The notes under the pieces were generated by a model. The model was given only the letters and a program-made list of their open reading frames with translations, had not been told where the DNA came from and searched no databases. Below are positions 62,403 through 64,000 of a stretch of 64,000 bases of DNA, piece after piece. This DNA comes from Paludibacter sp. 47-17. Lineage in GTDB: Bacteria; Bacteroidota; Bacteroidia; Bacteroidales; Paludibacteraceae. The position numbers were made by a program, and so were the translations under genes. Every line of letters starts with the position of its first letter. Position 1 is the stretch's first letter. Where the stretch lies: the NCBI GenBank assembly GCA_001898935.1, contig MKVT01000014.1:310001-374000 (forward strand), given 5' to 3'.

Positions 62403-62849
62403 TCAGAGTGATTTTATTACGTGCGTTACAATTCCCCAAATCATCAGGTTATTGCCTTCTTTCAGTTGAATGGGTTGATAGGCTTTGTTGGCTGGCATTA
62501 GCCAGAGTTCATCATTTTGTTTTTTTATGCGCTTCACCATAAATTCGCCATCGATATAGCAAATAGCAATTTTATTATCCACAGGGTCGATACTTTTATC
62601 AACAATCAGCAAATCGCCATCGAAAATACCTGCGTCTTTCATCGAATCGCCTTTAGCACGTGCATAATAAGTTGCTGAGGGATGTTTGATTAAATGCTTG
62701 TTGAGGTCGATGCTAATGTCAATAAAGTCAGCGGCAGGGGAGGGGAAACCTGCTTGAATTCCTTCGAGCAATGGCAACACATGCTCGGTATCGGTTTGAG
62801 CCGAATATATATCTAAATATTTTGAACAGTGTAGTTGTAAAGCTGACAT
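62403..62849 (-). CDS. umuD: UmuD-like S24 peptidase, accessory subunit of polymerase V
   Basis: A 148-residue protein with the LexA/UmuD self-cleavage layout: cleavage site Ala33-Gly34 (GIQAGFPSPA), catalytic Ser69 (KGDSMKDAGI) and Lys106 (GEFMVKRIKK). After RecA-stimulated self-cleavage, UmuD' activates UmuC. It lacks a DNA-binding domain, which distinguishes it from LexA. It heads the umuD-umuC-SRAP operon; I could not identify a LexA-type operator in the upstream region. Confidence 0.94.
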   Translation of the reverse strand: MSALQLHCSKYLDIYSAQTDTEHVLPLLEGIQAGFPSPAADFIDISIDLNKHLIKHPSATYYARAKGDSMKDAGIFDGDLLIVDKSIDPVDNKIAICYIDGEFMVKRIKKQNDELWLMPANKAYQPIQLKEGNNLMIWGIVTHVIKSL

Positions 62850-63603
62850 AATCAGTGATAAAACTAATTTTGTGTGTTTAATTATTAATGGCTGTAAAGA
62901 TAGAATTTAATATGTAATTCACTCTCTACTGGGCATTGTTTTTTTTAAATTGCTAATTAACTTTCACAGTCAGTAAAAAAACTTGGCAATGACCATTTTT
63001 TATAATGTAGATGAACTTTGATAACCTATCGCTGTACTTATGTTCCCCTTTTCACTGCATTCTTGATTCCTGTTTACAGAAGCAGGTCTGTTGTCTATAC
63101 CCCTTGCCTTTTGGCTAAAGCGTATCATCGTCGTTCGCTTTTCTGTTTTGCGTATATTCAATTAAGTGGCGTTATTTACGTAGATGTACCTTTACAGTAA
63201 CAAGTATTAGTTGGAAATCACCAACAAAACCGTTTCTACAGAAATGATTATCTACGAAATATTATTAAAAGTGATGCTTAATATCAGACACTTAGATAGT
63301 TGATTTATACTTCACTATTGATAATTGCCTTTTGATATTTGTACCCCCCGTATAAACTACACTAAACTTTATTACTTTTGAGCCGATTTTCACCGATTTC
63401 TGCTAAAAAGTTCATAAATCGCTGGAGTTTAATGGAGTTTTGTTTGTTGCCAATAACCCAAGTGTAGCGATGTTAGTTTCAGAAATTTCTATCTACCAAT
63501 GCTTCATTACAGATGCGGTGCCAAATCCCAAAAGTCCTAATTAGTAATGGATAGCATTGTATAATCAGTTAAACTCTAAAGCACAAGCAAAATCATCAAT
63601 ACT
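62850..63603. other. AT-rich gene-free interval upstream of umuD
   Basis: About 750 bases with no gene I can support. A 60-codon frame at 63018-63200 has no recognisable features. No RNA gene, insertion sequence or repeat array was seen. It separates the umu operon from the truncated lipoprotein gene. Confidence 0.4.
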
Positions 63604-64000
63604 TTAAAAATTAATAACGTATGATGCTGATGCTCCTGTTTCATTTGCTTTTAAAGCGAAAGGTTCATCATTTTTTGAAACATGAATTTCAATATTAGGA
63701 ATTCCTCCTTGATAAAATCCAATTTGTACGCTACAATTAAATCCCTTTTTAACAGGTCCGAATGTTTGACCCCAACTACTTGTCAGAAAACCACTATTAC
63801 TATATGTCCCATCAGGGGTAGATGCAGTCCAATTGCTAAATCTACCATATGGTACAGGAGCTTTAATAATATAATTCACATAGTAATTGTCTTTGTTTAA
63901 TGTGCTATTATTGTCTATTTCCTCTTCACAACAAGAAAAAAAGGTCAAAATGGATAATGAACTAATTATCAACAGTCTTAACGTTAGAAAACATTGTTTT
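63604..64000 (-). CDS. Small lipoprotein, 5' end outside the window
   Basis: The minus-strand frame stays open to the right edge, so the N terminus is missing. The visible part begins with a hydrophobic signal region (FLTLRLLIISSLSILTFF) and a lipobox-like SCC, then about 110 residues rich in Asn, Ser, Gly and Tyr (YVNYIIKAPVPYGRFSNWTAS, SSWGQTFGPVKKGFNCSVQIGFYQGG). No family was recognised. A TTG at 63972 would give 122 residues but would cut the signal peptide short, so an upstream start is likely. Confidence 0.65.
   Translation of the reverse strand, partial: KQCFLTLRLLIISSLSILTFFSCCEEEIDNNSTLNKDNYYVNYIIKAPVPYGRFSNWTASTPDGTYSNSGFLTSSWGQTFGPVKKGFNCSVQIGFYQGGIPNIEIHVSKNDEPFALKANETGASASYVINF

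Noticed and set aside
63018-63200. 60-codon frame upstream of umuD
   Set aside because: Odd composition (many Tyr, Arg, Val, Leu), no recognised family and no promoter at a sensible distance. Not supported as a gene.

Overview
The window looks like chromosomal DNA of a Bacteroidota member, most likely of the order Bacteroidales. Three things point there. It encodes a giant SprA-type translocon of the type IX secretion system (T9SS), plus three proteins and one gene remnant with T9SS C-terminal sorting domains. It carries typical Bacteroidota gene pairs: TonB receptor with DUF4249 lipoprotein, ruvA with sprA, and 4-alpha-glucanotransferase with N-terminal starch-binding modules. Many genes are preceded by the Bacteroidota -7 promoter element TAnnTTTG. 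A species cannot be named from sequence alone.

Layout. 0.1-7 kb: 4-alpha-glucanotransferase (-), PRPP synthetase (+), an E2-acyltransferase-like protein and an OPT transporter (both -). 7.5-14 kb: a secreted membrane protein, a discoidin-domain T9SS cargo, an NfeD/flotillin pair and a GLUG-repeat T9SS cargo. 14.6-20.8 kb: a complete TetR-TolC-adaptor-RND efflux operon. 20.9-30 kb: a serpin lipoprotein, a His-rich protein with a TonB receptor, a GH28 pectinase-like enzyme, a YD-like repeat T9SS cargo and an exported superoxide dismutase. 30-38 kb: ruvA and sprA. 38-46.8 kb: DsbD, grpE-dnaJ, a LysM glucosaminidase, a DUF721/DciA-like protein, and a TonB receptor with DUF4249 lipoprotein. 46.8-52.3 kb (-): SSS symporter, engB, an MFS sugar carrier, a periplasmic binding lipoprotein and a lipoate ligase, packed head to tail. 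52.4-54.6 kb (+): recR, a membrane protein, a HAD hydrolase and a GNAT acetyltransferase. 54.6-57.5 kb (-): a nucleotide-sugar operon (nucleotidyltransferase, galE, manA). 57.8-64 kb: a small lipoprotein, tRNA-Lys(CTT), then about 1.9 kb of decayed DNA with IS66 remnants, an error-prone repair operon (umuD-umuC-SRAP), an AT-rich gap and a lipoprotein cut by the window edge.

How it fits together. SprA is the outer-membrane exit channel for the sorting-domain proteins encoded nearby. DsbD, GrpE/DnaJ, the glucosaminidase and the exported SOD are general envelope and protein-quality functions. Carbon handling is spread over malQ, the GH28 enzyme, the MFS carrier and the nucleotide-sugar operon. 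The tRNA-proximal right end has the look of an old integration region: unrecognised sequence, a broken insertion sequence, and SOS mutagenesis genes of the sort often carried by mobile elements.

I did not find a convincing wholly new multi-gene system. The points most worth following are: a transcription terminator hidden inside the antisense end of the lipoate ligase gene; an acyltransferase homologue lacking its catalytic His; a miropin-like serpin lipoprotein; a structured, gene-free segment near 9.5 kb; and the tRNA-Lys scar with the umuDC-SRAP operon.
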